A stretch of 64,000 nt of DNA from Alcaligenes faecalis (GTDB taxonomy: Bacteria > Pseudomonadota > Gammaproteobacteria > Burkholderiales > Burkholderiaceae_B): NCBI RefSeq assembly GCF_009497775.1, contig NZ_CP031012.1, positions 3,933,235-3,997,234 of the forward strand, given 5' to 3'. A program made the position numbers and the translations under genes. Within the stretch, counting starts at the first letter, position 1. The number at the start of each line of letters is the position of its first letter. Below, piece by piece: positions 55,373 through 63,972 of this stretch. A model generated the notes under the pieces. It worked only from the letters and a program-made list of their open reading frames with translations, was not told the origin of the DNA and searched no databases.

Positions 55373-56886
55373 CCGAATATCAGCACGGCACAAATTGTCG
55401 ACAGCGCCATCCCCGCCAGCACAGGAACCGTCAGGGCTCGCACCAGATCCAGCACATGCACTCGGGCAAAGCCCGCCACGGCAATCAATGAAGACCAGGC
55501 AATCAGCGTGCCGCCTCCGGTCCAGATGGCGCCGATCTGTCCTACCGCAGCCAGAGTTTCCACCTCCAGCCCGGACACCGGACTCAAAGCCGACGCCAGC
55601 GTGCCCGTCAATGGCAGGCCCGAGAAGCCCGAGCCATCAATGCCCGAGATCATGCCTACCAACAAAACACCAAAAGCCACCAGAAAATGATTGTCCGGAA
55701 TCAGATGCTGACCCGCCGAGATCAGCTCGAACAGAAGGCTGGGCGTTTGCTCCAGGGGGGTACCCAAAATAGCAGACGTTGCTTCACTGGCACCCAGAAA
55801 GAAGAAGCCGGCGATGGGCAGCACCGAACCCATGGCGCGAAAGGCGAATACAAAGCCATCGGTCATATGGTCCGGGCAAGTGTCCAGCATGCGGCGTGGA
55901 CCTTCTGCCATACAGGTGGCAATCATCATCAGCACAAAGGCCACACCCCCAACCAAACCGGCGGCATCTCCACCACGCAGGACTGGCAAGGACGGGATAA
56001 AGCGGGGCAGCAGCATGATGCCAATCACCGCCAGGAACGCCAGTGGCGTAATCCAGGCCAGAATGCGTGAGTAGCGCTCTTCCTTGGCACTCAAACCGGC
56101 ATGCACCGTATGTTCATTCCCTGCCGTGCCACGGGCAATCTCCGCCTTGTCATAGGTCCCTTGAGATTCCATTTCATCCAGGGTGCTATCGGGCGCCTGG
56201 CGCATCCAGGCATCCAGCAAACGACTGTCGGCCGGTTTGAAATGGCGGCGCATCAGCAGAAATGCCAACGTCAGCGCAACACCACCTGTAATCCAGGAGA
56301 GCACCAGAGCACGATCAGCCAGCACGGCCACATCGGCACCGACACCTGCCGCCTTGGCGCTGATGCCCGGGGCAACCCCAATTATGTAGTCCGACGATAG
56401 CGCCATGCCCTGCCCACAGATGGCGATAGCCATCGCACCGACCAGTGGCGGCAAGCCAGCAGCAATAGCCGCCGGCAGCAAAATAGCCGACACCAGAGGC
56501 ACAGCAGGTGTAGGCCAGAAGAACAGCGAAATAAAGTAGGTAGCCGCTGCAATCATCAAAAAGGACGAGCCACTATTGACCATGACCTTGCGGAAAGGGG
56601 CCACCATCTTCACATCGGCCTCCAAGCGCTTTAACGAGTTCAGCAAGGCAGTCATGAACGTGATCACCAGGAAAATATTGAACAGTTCCTGAGCGGCCAC
56701 AAAGCTGGCAGAAAAAATACTGATGAAGCCCTGAATCGGACTGCCCGTCATGGCAGTGACAACCGCCAAAGTACCAATCACGGATGGCACCACCACGTTG
56801 GCCCGAAAAATCATCGTAATGATGATGACCAGAACGCTGATCAAATAAGCCCAGTGCGCCGCACTGAGCACCACGTCGCTTTGCAT
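55369..56886 (-). CDS. Multi-spanning permease of unassigned substrate
   Basis: 505 residues with about 12 hydrophobic segments and no signal peptide. Resembles ion-transporter-superfamily permeases (repeated GISAKAAG, SEATSAILGT, GMISGIDGSGFSGLPLTG segments), but I cannot name a transport family with confidence. AAGGGGG precedes the ATG. First gene of a two-gene unit with the gamma-glutamyltransferase homologue; a GGTATAC element lies 51 bp upstream. Probably imports the pathway substrate. Confidence 0.72.
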   Translation of the reverse strand: MQSDVVLSAAHWAYLISVLVIIITMIFRANVVVPSVIGTLAVVTAMTGSPIQGFISIFSASFVAAQELFNIFLVITFMTALLNSLKRLEADVKMVAPFRKVMVNSGSSFLMIAAATYFISLFFWPTPAVPLVSAILLPAAIAAGLPPLVGAMAIAICGQGMALSSDYIIGVAPGISAKAAGVGADVAVLADRALVLSWITGGVALTLAFLLMRRHFKPADSRLLDAWMRQAPDSTLDEMESQGTYDKAEIARGTAGNEHTVHAGLSAKEERYSRILAWITPLAFLAVIGIMLLPRFIPSLPVLRGGDAAGLVGGVAFVLMMIATCMAEGPRRMLDTCPDHMTDGFVFAFRAMGSVLPIAGFFFLGASEATSAILGTPLEQTPSLLFELISAGQHLIPDNHFLVAFGVLLVGMISGIDGSGFSGLPLTGTLASALSPVSGLEVETLAAVGQIGAIWTGGGTLIAWSSLIAVAGFARVHVLDLVRALTVPVLAGMALSTICAVLIFG

Positions 56887-56932
56887 GTATCCCCCTTTCC
56901 TTCTCTTTTTTCTGAATATTTAGCATTCCTGA

Positions 56933-56944
56933 AACGGTATACTA
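56933..56944. promoter_or_regulatory. GGTATAC operator, permease copy
   Basis: AAACGGTATACTATC with GTATAC at 56937-56942, 51 bp upstream of the permease ATG. It matches the other copies over AACGGTATAC and lies in the divergent region with the TauE gene. Confidence 0.7.
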
Positions 56945-57011
56945 TCTTCAATTAATGATCGAAATCAGAAAAAACTATCAAAAACTGGGGAAAACTCTAA
57001 GAATTTCACGC

Positions 57012-57041
57012 TTGAAACACTTAGATTGAATACCTTATACA
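57012..57041 (+). promoter_or_regulatory. Promoter of the TauE/SafE gene
   Basis: TTGAAA (57012-57017), 18-bp spacer, TATACA (57036-57041), 15 bp before the ATG at 57057. The -10 lies in CCTTATACAAATT, a weaker relative of the GGTATAC element. Confidence 0.65.
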
Positions 57042-57056
57042 AATTAAGAGGGAGCT

Positions 57057-57797
57057 ATGGCGGCTTTGATTGATCTTGTGGACCCGCTCTCCTGGCTGCT
57101 CATGGCCCTGCTGATTGTGCTGGCTGCCTTTTTGCAAGGCGTTGGTGGAGTCGGGTTTGCGATGCTGGTCGCGCCAATTGCCGCCTTGGTATTTCCGCAG
57201 TTGGTTCCAGGCCCCCTACTGGCCTTGGGTGGCAGTGTCTCTTTGCTGGCCGCCTTGCGAGAGCGCCAACATATCGTGCCCGATGTCGTTGTCTGTGCAC
57301 TGGGTGGGCGTGCCACCGGATCGATCATTGCCATACTGGCCATGACGCAACTCCCCATAGAAGCAGTCAACCTGGGTTTTGCCCTTGCCATTCTGGTGGC
57401 AGTCACACTGAGTGCCTGGGGCTTGCGTATCCTGGCCTCCAAACGAAACATGATCCTGGCTGGCATCGCCTCAGGCATCATGGGGACCTTGACTTCAGTA
57501 GGCGCTCCCGCTCTAGCCATTGCCATGCAAAATCTGGCTCCTGCACAGCTACGGGCTTCATTGGGTCTTATTTTGTTTTTGGGCGCAAGCCTGTCCTTGG
57601 TCCTGCTTATTGTGGCGGGCCTGTTCTCCGTGCAACAGGCAATGCTCAGCATCGTGCTCTACCCCTTCATGCTGCTGGGCTTCACGTTATCGGGGCAACT
57701 ACGTCATAAAGTCAGTCTGCCGCTGATGCGTAGACTGCTATTGGGAATTTGCTCTCTAAGTGCCGTGGTCTTGATTACCCGCACGCTGTGGCAATAA
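57057..57797 (+). CDS. TauE/SafE family anion exporter/permease
   Basis: 246 residues and seven or eight hydrophobic segments. Paired short repeats typical of TauE/SafE are seen: FLQGVGGVGFAMLVAPI and SGIMGTLTSVGAPALAIAMQ. Members move sulfonates, sulfite or other organic anions. GGGAG precedes the ATG. Divergent from the permease unit and 94 bp before the GntR gene, so likely part of the same regulon. Confidence 0.85.
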   Translation: MAALIDLVDPLSWLLMALLIVLAAFLQGVGGVGFAMLVAPIAALVFPQLVPGPLLALGGSVSLLAALRERQHIVPDVVVCALGGRATGSIIAILAMTQLPIEAVNLGFALAILVAVTLSAWGLRILASKRNMILAGIASGIMGTLTSVGAPALAIAMQNLAPAQLRASLGLILFLGASLSLVLLIVAGLFSVQQAMLSIVLYPFMLLGFTLSGQLRHKVSLPLMRRLLLGICSLSAVVLITRTLWQ

Positions 57798-57811
57798 TGC
57801 TTAGGCCGCAA

Positions 57812-57853
57812 ACTGTATACCATATTCAGAAAAGTGCGTTCACACCGTATAAT
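57812..57853 (+). promoter_or_regulatory. GntR promoter with GGTATAC-type element
   Basis: AAACTGTATACCATA has GTATAC at 57816-57821. TTCAGA (57826-57831) and TATAAT (57848-57853), 16 bp apart, form the promoter. The element adjoins the -35, fitting autoregulation of the gene at 57892. Confidence 0.7.
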
Positions 57854-57891
57854 CGTGTCTGGCCCTTCTGCCCGATTGCACAGGTCGCACC

Positions 57892-58599
57892 ATGAATATC
57901 CCCAGTTTCCACCTCCCCCATTCCCTTGGCGATACAGATAACCGTCGCTTGGGCGATCAGCACGCGTCACTGTTTGCGGTGATACGCGACCAGTTACGTG
58001 AACGTATCCTGAGTGGTGAATTCCATCCAGGCGACCGTCTGGTGGAAGGAAAATTGGCGAGCGAGCTGGGTGTGTCGCGTATTCCTGTACGAGAGGCCCT
58101 GCGCGAGCTGGCCTCCGAAGGACTGGTCACTATCGAACCACGACGTGGCGCCTCTGTGGCCGTCCTGTCGGCAGAGATTGCCTACAACATGGCTGAAGTG
58201 CGTGCCACGCTGGAAGGCTTGAATGCAAAACTGGCCGCCCAGCGCCGGGACCCGGCCAATATCGAAAAGCTGCAAACCATTTTGAGCCAGGGCCATGAAG
58301 CCATGGATGCCGGCAATCTGGATCTGCTCAAATCACTGAACCGACAGTTTCATGAAACTCTGGCCACCATGTCGGGCAATATCGTGCTGACCGAGCTGAT
58401 GCGCTCTCTGCGAGATCGCACCGCCTTGTTATTTGCACCCAGCAATTTGCAGCGCATCCGCCAGAACTGGGAAGATCACTCCCAGATCCTCAATGCGGTT
58501 GTGGCCGGTAATGGCGATCTGGCCAACCTGTTGGCCACCCAGCACGTGCACAATGCGGCCAAAGCCTATCAGGACGCGCAAAACGGCGAGAAGGTCTGA
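57892..58599 (+). CDS. GntR-family regulator with FCD domain, likely master regulator of the 44.8-58.6 kb regulon
   Basis: 235 residues. N-terminal winged helix: VIRDQLRERILSGEFHPGDRLVEGKLASELGVSRIPVREALRELASEGLV. The C-terminal FCD all-alpha ligand domain includes EVRATLEGLNAKLAA and NRQFHETLATMSGN, with metal or carboxylate-binding His/Asp typical of the class. An element of the shared GGTATAC type lies 71 bp upstream of its start. FCD regulators usually respond to a pathway acid. Ends directly against the convergent TetR stop. Confidence 0.92.
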   Translation: MNIPSFHLPHSLGDTDNRRLGDQHASLFAVIRDQLRERILSGEFHPGDRLVEGKLASELGVSRIPVREALRELASEGLVTIEPRRGASVAVLSAEIAYNMAEVRATLEGLNAKLAAQRRDPANIEKLQTILSQGHEAMDAGNLDLLKSLNRQFHETLATMSGNIVLTELMRSLRDRTALLFAPSNLQRIRQNWEDHSQILNAVVAGNGDLANLLATQHVHNAAKAYQDAQNGEKV

Positions 58600-59190
58600 T
58601 CAAGCAGGGCGGCCCATTCTCAATGCCGCCTCAAAGACTAGCCAAACCGATTCCAGACGCCGCTGGTACTTGCGCGCACCACCAAATAACAGCTCGCTTT
58701 GCAGGCTGTCGATCAAGGCCATGTAAGTCATGGCCAAGGTATCTACACTCAAACCTGTTTCCGGCCTGGCCAGGGCAGACTGTGCCAGGGCCCGATGGAT
58801 GATGCCTTCCAGATCCGCCATGAACACATGCATGGGTTCCATCACCACATCGTACAAATGCACAGGCGGCGCAAACAAGGTGCGAATCCAGAAACGTACT
58901 TGATGCGATTGCTCAAAACGCTCCTGTATCCCTTCCAGATACGCCCGCAACTGCTGCTTGATGCCATCGCCTCCGTGCAGAACCTGACGGGCGTGGTTCA
59001 GTTCATCATCCACAATCTTCGGAATCAAGCTCAGGAACAGCTCGTCCTTGTTGCGAAAATGGGCGTAGACCGAGGGCTTCTTGATGCCGACATCAGCGGC
59101 AATCTCGTTCATGGTGGTGGCATCAAAGCCCTGAACAGCAAAGCGCGCCAACGCGGCATCCTGCAGTTTTTCAGTAGTGGTTTTGCTCAC
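58600..59190 (-). CDS. TetR-family regulator
   Basis: 196 residues. N-terminal helix-turn-helix (AARFAVQG-like LARFAVQGFDATTMNEIAADVGIKKPSVYAHFRNKDELF). The C-terminal ligand domain is typical. It follows the Bcr-type MFS gene by 64 bp on the same strand and ends with no gap against the GntR stop. The palindrome at 60570-60585 upstream of the MFS gene is its probable operator. Confidence 0.9.
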   Translation of the reverse strand: MSKTTTEKLQDAALARFAVQGFDATTMNEIAADVGIKKPSVYAHFRNKDELFLSLIPKIVDDELNHARQVLHGGDGIKQQLRAYLEGIQERFEQSHQVRFWIRTLFAPPVHLYDVVMEPMHVFMADLEGIIHRALAQSALARPETGLSVDTLAMTYMALIDSLQSELLFGGARKYQRRLESVWLVFEAALRMGRPA

Positions 59191-59254
59191 AGTCCAACAA
59201 GCTCTCAGTCAAAGGCCAATGATCAGGGCCGCCTTCGCGGCCCGCAGCAACTGC

Positions 59255-60490
59255 TTATTTTACAGCTCCCAGTTCACTGACTGAGCGTGTCACCGTGCGA
59301 CAACGGCCAGCCAGAACATACAGCAAAATAGCCAGCAGACCGCAGCCGCCAATCGCCAAGGGCAAAACCTGTGGTCCAGGCACTGCCAGGCTGACGATAT
59401 AGCCCACCACTGCCGAAATCAGGTAATGGAACATGCCCATCAAGGCGGCAGCCGTCCCTGCCTGTGGACCAGCCACATCCATGGTCAAGGCCGTCACGTT
59501 ACCAAACACCATGCCCAAAGAGCCCACCGAAACGGCAATCAAGGCGGCATACAGGATCAGACCAGCCACATCTGCCTGCACCACGGCATACAGAAGCAAG
59601 GCCGAGGCCGTATGGACAATCAGCCCCAAGGCCAGCACCCGAGAGGTGGGCATGCCGGCCTTCAACAAGTAATTGCTGATGACCCCGCCCAGCACCAGCG
59701 CCACCGAGTTACCGGCAAACATATAGCTGAACACGGCAGGCGACAAGGAAAAATGCTGCGTGAACACAAAGGCCGAACCACTGATATAGACAAACAAGGC
59801 CGCCAAGGCGAAGCCACCGGAGCCGGTATAGGCCATGAAAGCCTTATTGCCCAACTCGCGACCATAGGCTCGAACAATATGGCCAGGATTCAAAGGAACA
59901 CGCTGTGTCACTGGCAGGGAGTCCGGGATGGCCTTCAGCCCCCACAACAAACCCAGCGTTCCTAAAAAGGCCAGCATCCAGAAAATGGCACGCCAGTCTG
60001 CATGGGTCAGCAGATAGGCACCCAGAATGGGCGCCACAATCGGTGCGATCATCATCACCTGCATCAGCAGGGAAAAGATGCTGGCCGACTCTTTGACATC
60101 ACACAAGTCCGCCACAATGGCACGCGGAGTGACCAAGCCTGCTGCAGCGCCCAAAGCCTGGATAAAACGCGCTGCCAGCAAAGCTTCAACCGATGTGGCC
60201 AAAGCACCAAAGACCGAGCCCACCACAAAAATAACCACGCCCAACAGCAAGGGCACTCGACGCCCGAAGCGATCCAGCAATGGGCCGTAAATACCTTGAC
60301 CCAGAGCCAGGCCTGCCAGAAACACGGACAGAGTTTGCTGAATCCGGCCAGGAGAAGCCCCCAGTTCCTGCGCAATCGCAGGCATGCCCGGCAAATACAT
60401 ATCAATGGCCATGGCATCCAGTGCCGTCAGCAAAGCCAGCAACAAGATCAAGGGCCAGGCCAGGCTTCTGCTACGTGACAGCTCGCTCAT
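59255..60490 (-). CDS. Bcr/CflA-type MFS drug exporter
   Basis: 411 residues, 12 helices. Bcr/CflA features: DMYLPGMPAIAQELGAS, QGIYGPLLDRFGRRVPLL (motif A) and TPRAIVADLCD. First gene of an operon with the TetR gene; the operator palindrome is about 80 bp upstream. Substrate unknown; relatives export bicyclomycin, sulfonamides or chloramphenicol. Confidence 0.88.
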   Translation of the reverse strand: MSELSRSRSLAWPLILLLALLTALDAMAIDMYLPGMPAIAQELGASPGRIQQTLSVFLAGLALGQGIYGPLLDRFGRRVPLLLGVVIFVVGSVFGALATSVEALLAARFIQALGAAAGLVTPRAIVADLCDVKESASIFSLLMQVMMIAPIVAPILGAYLLTHADWRAIFWMLAFLGTLGLLWGLKAIPDSLPVTQRVPLNPGHIVRAYGRELGNKAFMAYTGSGGFALAALFVYISGSAFVFTQHFSLSPAVFSYMFAGNSVALVLGGVISNYLLKAGMPTSRVLALGLIVHTASALLLYAVVQADVAGLILYAALIAVSVGSLGMVFGNVTALTMDVAGPQAGTAAALMGMFHYLISAVVGYIVSLAVPGPQVLPLAIGGCGLLAILLYVLAGRCRTVTRSVSELGAVK

Positions 60491-60569
60491 GTCACGCTCT
60501 CTACAGTGCGGAAAAACTGAAAATCAAACACGCTCACACCCCCGGATATAGCGCAATTCATTAAAACTA

Positions 60570-60585
60570 CCTACCGATAGGTAGG
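60570..60585. promoter_or_regulatory. TetR-type operator upstream of the Bcr-like pump
   Basis: CCTACC-GATA-GGTAGG is a perfect 6-bp inverted repeat with a 4-nt spacer (60570-60585), typical of TetR-family pump operators. It lies 80 bp upstream of the MFS start. Confidence 0.75.
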
Positions 60586-60623
60586 AAAGCCGCTACTGTA
60601 CTCCTTTCAAGGATTCAGGCAGA

Positions 60624-60653
60624 AAAAAACCCCGGAAAATACCGGGGTTTTTG
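60624..60653. terminator. Terminator of the ferritin-like gene
   Basis: ACCCCGG and CCGGGGT around AAAATA, with A-run before and T-run after, so U-tracts arise on both strands. On the minus strand it lies 20 bp past the ferritin-like stop. Confidence 0.88.
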
Positions 60654-60673
60654 TAAGCGTCTGTGCAAATAAC

Positions 60674-61222
60674 TTAAATATCCAGCAAATCGCCCATATC
60701 GTCGGCGTGCTCTTCCTCCACTGCCATGATTTCAACCAGCATCTGGCGGGTGGTCGGGTCGGTATCGCCAATACGCTCGATCATCTGGCGATAGGACTCG
60801 ATGGCAATACGCTCGGCAATCAGATTGGCGCGAATCATGGATTTGATGTCGCCACTATCGTCATATTCCGCGTGACTGCGCTCAGACAGATGTTTAGGGT
60901 TGAAATCCGGCTCGCCGTTCAACTGCACAATACGTTCGGCAATGCGGTCCGCATGCTCGGCTTCTTGCTGGGCATGTTCCAGAAACTCGGCTTTGATAGG
61001 CTCATTGTTCAAGCCAGTAGCGGTGAAGTAGTGGCGCTTGTAGCGCATCACACAGACCAGCTCGGTGGCCAGGGCCTCGTTGAGCATCTGAATGATTTCT
61101 TCGCGATTGCCCTTGTAGCCGGATGCCACCGCCCCATCGTCCACAAACTTCTTTGCAGCTGCGCGGATCGCGGCAACATCGATTGGACCTTGGCTTGGTT
61201 TGACAGCTTTCTGCTTACTCAT
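60674..61222 (-). CDS. Ferritin-like domain protein (bacterioferritin/Dps-like)
   Basis: 182 residues from ATG 61222 (MSKQKAVKPS), GGAGG 6 nt upstream; the earlier in-frame start lacks a site. Four-helix bundle with ferroxidase ligands: NEALATELVCVMRYKRHYF, EHAQQEAEHADRIAERI and MAVEEEHADDMGDLL. Stores iron or handles peroxide; closest to bacterioferritin-like proteins of betaproteobacteria. Monocistronic. Confidence 0.87.
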   Translation of the reverse strand: MSKQKAVKPSQGPIDVAAIRAAAKKFVDDGAVASGYKGNREEIIQMLNEALATELVCVMRYKRHYFTATGLNNEPIKAEFLEHAQQEAEHADRIAERIVQLNGEPDFNPKHLSERSHAEYDDSGDIKSMIRANLIAERIAIESYRQMIERIGDTDPTTRQMLVEIMAVEEEHADDMGDLLDI

Positions 61223-61735
61223 TGCATTCCTCCGTATTGATTCCCACCGCGAAAGCGCGGCGCTGTATCGCACAACAACCGGAAACGAACACACTGACTC
61301 CATAACCAACAAGAGCTTGTCCAAAGACAAACGCTTTACCTAAACCTGGGCTTGAAGTCTGCACGCTGCTTGTGGTTGAGACCGGTCGTGCAAGAAACTG
61401 AACAAAGTGGATAGGTGCTTTCATGGTAACGATTGCGCCCCGGCTTGGAAAGCGCAAAACGGCTGGTTTCCTTCCCTGAAAGGCGGCTGTTTCCGGATAG
61501 AAAAACCGGGAAATCCCTTACGTCCAAATCGCCAGGAATCACAGCACATGCGGCTTGGACGAAGAAATTGTTACTGGGAATCGCTACTTGAAATTGGCTG
61601 GATTCTGTTCAAGCCGGGATACAAGACCAAACACTTGGATACATACCCACAGTCTCGAACGGCTTTCTCAGTTCTTCTTTTCAGAATCACCTGATTCGAT
61701 TAATATGAAACGATCGTTACTTTTAATCCGTGATC
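61223..61735. other. Intergenic region between the ferritin-like and ChrB genes
   Basis: About 510 bp. I see no supported gene, though short open frames exist. A small CGCGAAAGCGCG hairpin lies near 61250 in the ferritin leader. The palindrome AACGATCGTT near 61709-61718 is 20 bp before the ChrB starts and might be an operator. The ferritin and ChrB promoters must be here. Confidence 0.45.
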
Positions 61736-62278
61736 ATGACTTCAATGAGCTGGCTGCTTCTAACCTACAAAGTCCCCTCTGAACCCAGTGCGAAACGGTT
61801 GGCTCTATGGCGACGTTTGAAAGCCCTGGGCGCGGTGTACCTGCAAAACGGGGTATGCGTGCTGCCCAAGACAGACGAGCATGTACGCCGCCTGAAAGTG
61901 CTGGAGAACGATATCGCCACCATGGAAGGCGAATGCGTCTTGCTGGAAACCATTGCGCTGGACAAGGCCCAGGAGGATAAAGTCATCGCCCGCTTCACCG
62001 ACGACCGCAACGAGCAATACCAGGAGCTGCTGGGCCGTTGCAAGGACTTCGAGGCCGAGATCGACAAGGAAATTTCGATTCAGAAATTCACCTACGCCGA
62101 GCTGGACGAAGAAGAAACCGATCTGAAGAAGCTGGAAAACTGGTACGAGAAAATCCAGAAGCTGGATTTTTATGGCGCCCCCCTGGCACAGGTTGCTCAA
62201 GAGCGCCTGCAAGAGTGCAAGGCACGGCTGGATGCGTATGCCCAGATGGTCTATGACGCTCATGAAGAAAACCGCTAA
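61736..62278 (+). CDS. ChrB N-terminal domain protein (chromate-resistance type)
   Basis: About 180 residues. The start is uncertain: GTG 61730, ATG 61736 or ATG 61745 (MSWLLLTYKVP); none has a strong ribosome site. The family start SWLLLTYKVPSEPSAKRLALWRRLKALGAVYLQNGVCVLP is clear, followed by a Glu/Lys-rich helical region. ChrB proteins act as chromate-responsive regulators or resistance factors. The C-terminal half typical of full-length ChrB is missing. The MFS gene overlaps its end by 17 bp. Confidence 0.85.
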   Translation: MTSMSWLLLTYKVPSEPSAKRLALWRRLKALGAVYLQNGVCVLPKTDEHVRRLKVLENDIATMEGECVLLETIALDKAQEDKVIARFTDDRNEQYQELLGRCKDFEAEIDKEISIQKFTYAELDEEETDLKKLENWYEKIQKLDFYGAPLAQVAQERLQECKARLDAYAQMVYDAHEENR

Positions 62279-63488
62279 TCCCGCACCCACACCGGCAGCC
62301 GACACCTCCCGAGCCAAAATCCACCGCAGCGTCTGGGCGCTGGGTTTTGTGTCCATGTTCATGGACATTTCTTCGGAGCTGATCCACGCTCTGCTACCCA
62401 TTTACATGGTCACCGTCATGGGTACGTCGGTACTGGCGGTCGGCTTTATCGAAGGCATTGCCGAAGCCACGGCGTCCATCATGAAAGTGTTTTCCGGAGC
62501 GGTCAGCGACCGTTTTGGAAAGCGCAAACTGCTGGCCGTGATTGGCTATGGTCTGGCCGCCCTGACCAAGCCCATTTTTCCATTGGCGAATTCGCTGGAC
62601 TGGTTGGTTGGTGCCCGCTTCGTGGACCGCATCGGCAAAGGCATACGCGGCGCACCGCGCGACGCTTTGGTCGCCGATGTCACCCCACCCGAGTTGCGCG
62701 GCGCAGCCTATGGCTTGCGGCAAACGCTGGATACCATTGGTGCCTTTGTGGGCCCCCTGCTGGCCATCGCCCTGATGTGGTGGACCGCAAACAACTACCA
62801 ACTGATCTTTTGGGTTGCCGTGCTGCCTGCCTTTGCAGCCATCGCCGTTCTAGTGTTCTTTGTGCGCGAACCCAAAATGCCTGCCACCACCCGCCCCCGC
62901 AAACTGCCCCTGAACCGGGAAGACCTGGGCCGATTGGGTTCCCGTTACTGGTGGGTTGTGGCGATTGGTCTGGCCTTTACCCTGGCCCGTTTCAGCGAAG
63001 CCTTCCTGATACTGCGCGGCGAATCCAGCGGACTGCCGCCCATGTGGGCTCCGGCCGTGCTGGTCGTCATGAGTGTGGCTTTTTCCCTGTCCGCCTACCC
63101 GGCTGGTGTGCTGTCGGATCGCATGCGTAAAACCGACCTGCTCCTGATCGGCGTGGCCTTGTTGATTGCTGCAGACCTGATCCTGGCCTTCGTTCCCGGC
63201 TTGCTGGGTCTGGGCCTGGGCGTTGCTCTGTGGGGCCTGCACATGGGCTTTACCCAGGGCCTGTTCAACGTCTTGATCGCCGATAACGCCCCTGCCGAAC
63301 TACGCGGCACTGCCTTTGGCATGTTCCACCTGCTAACCGGCATCGCCCTGCTGCTGGCCAGCGTCATCGCCGGTGTGCTCTGGGATACCATAGGCTTCCA
63401 AGGCACCTTTGCCGCCGGTGCGATCTTTGCGGTTTTAACTGGCGCAGGTTTGATCACCTTGCGACGTTCCGCTCAAGGCGCGTTCTGA
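62262..63488 (+). CDS. MFS transporter downstream of ChrB-like gene
   Basis: 408 residues from ATG 62262 (MKKTANPAPTPAAD); the frame extends upstream inside ChrB. About 12 helices, with motif A-like GAVSDRFGKRKLLA and repeated YPAGVLSDRMRKTDL. Translationally overlapping ChrB, so likely a two-gene unit. This is an MFS protein and not a ChrA chromate transporter; any chromate or metal role is inferred from the neighbour. A strong bidirectional terminator follows 2 bp past the stop. Confidence 0.83.
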   Translation: MKKTANPAPTPAADTSRAKIHRSVWALGFVSMFMDISSELIHALLPIYMVTVMGTSVLAVGFIEGIAEATASIMKVFSGAVSDRFGKRKLLAVIGYGLAALTKPIFPLANSLDWLVGARFVDRIGKGIRGAPRDALVADVTPPELRGAAYGLRQTLDTIGAFVGPLLAIALMWWTANNYQLIFWVAVLPAFAAIAVLVFFVREPKMPATTRPRKLPLNREDLGRLGSRYWWVVAIGLAFTLARFSEAFLILRGESSGLPPMWAPAVLVVMSVAFSLSAYPAGVLSDRMRKTDLLLIGVALLIAADLILAFVPGLLGLGLGVALWGLHMGFTQGLFNVLIADNAPAELRGTAFGMFHLLTGIALLLASVIAGVLWDTIGFQGTFAAGAIFAVLTGAGLITLRRSAQGAF

Positions 63489-63490
63489 AT

Positions 63491-63521
63491 AAAAAAGGCC
63501 GACATGAAGTCGGCCTTTTTT
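63491..63521. terminator. Bidirectional terminator between MFS and RidA genes
   Basis: AAAAAAGGCCGAC (63491-63503) and GTCGGCCTTTTTT (63509-63521) form a 13-bp stem with a 5-nt loop and U-tracts on both strands, between convergent genes. Confidence 0.95.
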
Positions 63522-63528
63522 CATTTCA

Positions 63529-63915
63529 TCATTCCGCGACAGCGGCGATGCATTCAATTTCCAGCAGAAACAAGGGGTTCCCCATATCCGCCGCAATCGT
63601 GGTACGGGCCGGGTATTCGCCGTCCTTGAAGTAGGTGCGATAGATCTCGTTCATGCGGGCAAAGTCACCGGCGTTCTTCAGAATCACATTGGCTTTGACG
63701 ATATGGTCCAGGCTGGAGCCTGCTTCTTCCAGCAAGGCTTTCACATTGGCCATGACCTGATGCATCTGGGCGTCGAAGTCGTTTTCAGCAATCTGACGAT
63801 CGTCAAAAAAGCCTGGCTGGCCCGACACAAACACAAAGCCATTGGATCGCACGGCAGGCGACAAGGGGGCACGTGGGGGAGTCACTTTGTCGGACCGGAT
63901 AATTTCTTTAATCAT
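63529..63915 (-). CDS. ridA: RidA family enamine/imine deaminase
   Basis: 128 residues from ATG 63915 (MIKEIIRSD). AGGAG is 6 nt before this ATG; the ATG at 63921 sits directly on the site. The catalytic Arg is in YPARTTIAAD and the motif GQPGF near the start is typical. It removes reactive enamine/imine intermediates from PLP enzymes. Subfamily (RidA versus Rid2-7) is not certain. Confidence 0.88.
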   Translation of the reverse strand: MIKEIIRSDKVTPPRAPLSPAVRSNGFVFVSGQPGFFDDRQIAENDFDAQMHQVMANVKALLEEAGSSLDHIVKANVILKNAGDFARMNEIYRTYFKDGEYPARTTIAADMGNPLFLLEIECIAAVAE

Positions 63916-63972
63916 ATTCATCTCCTGGTTAGTAGCTTGAGCTCTCTGGGCTCTTTCGTATTGGTTAACGGT

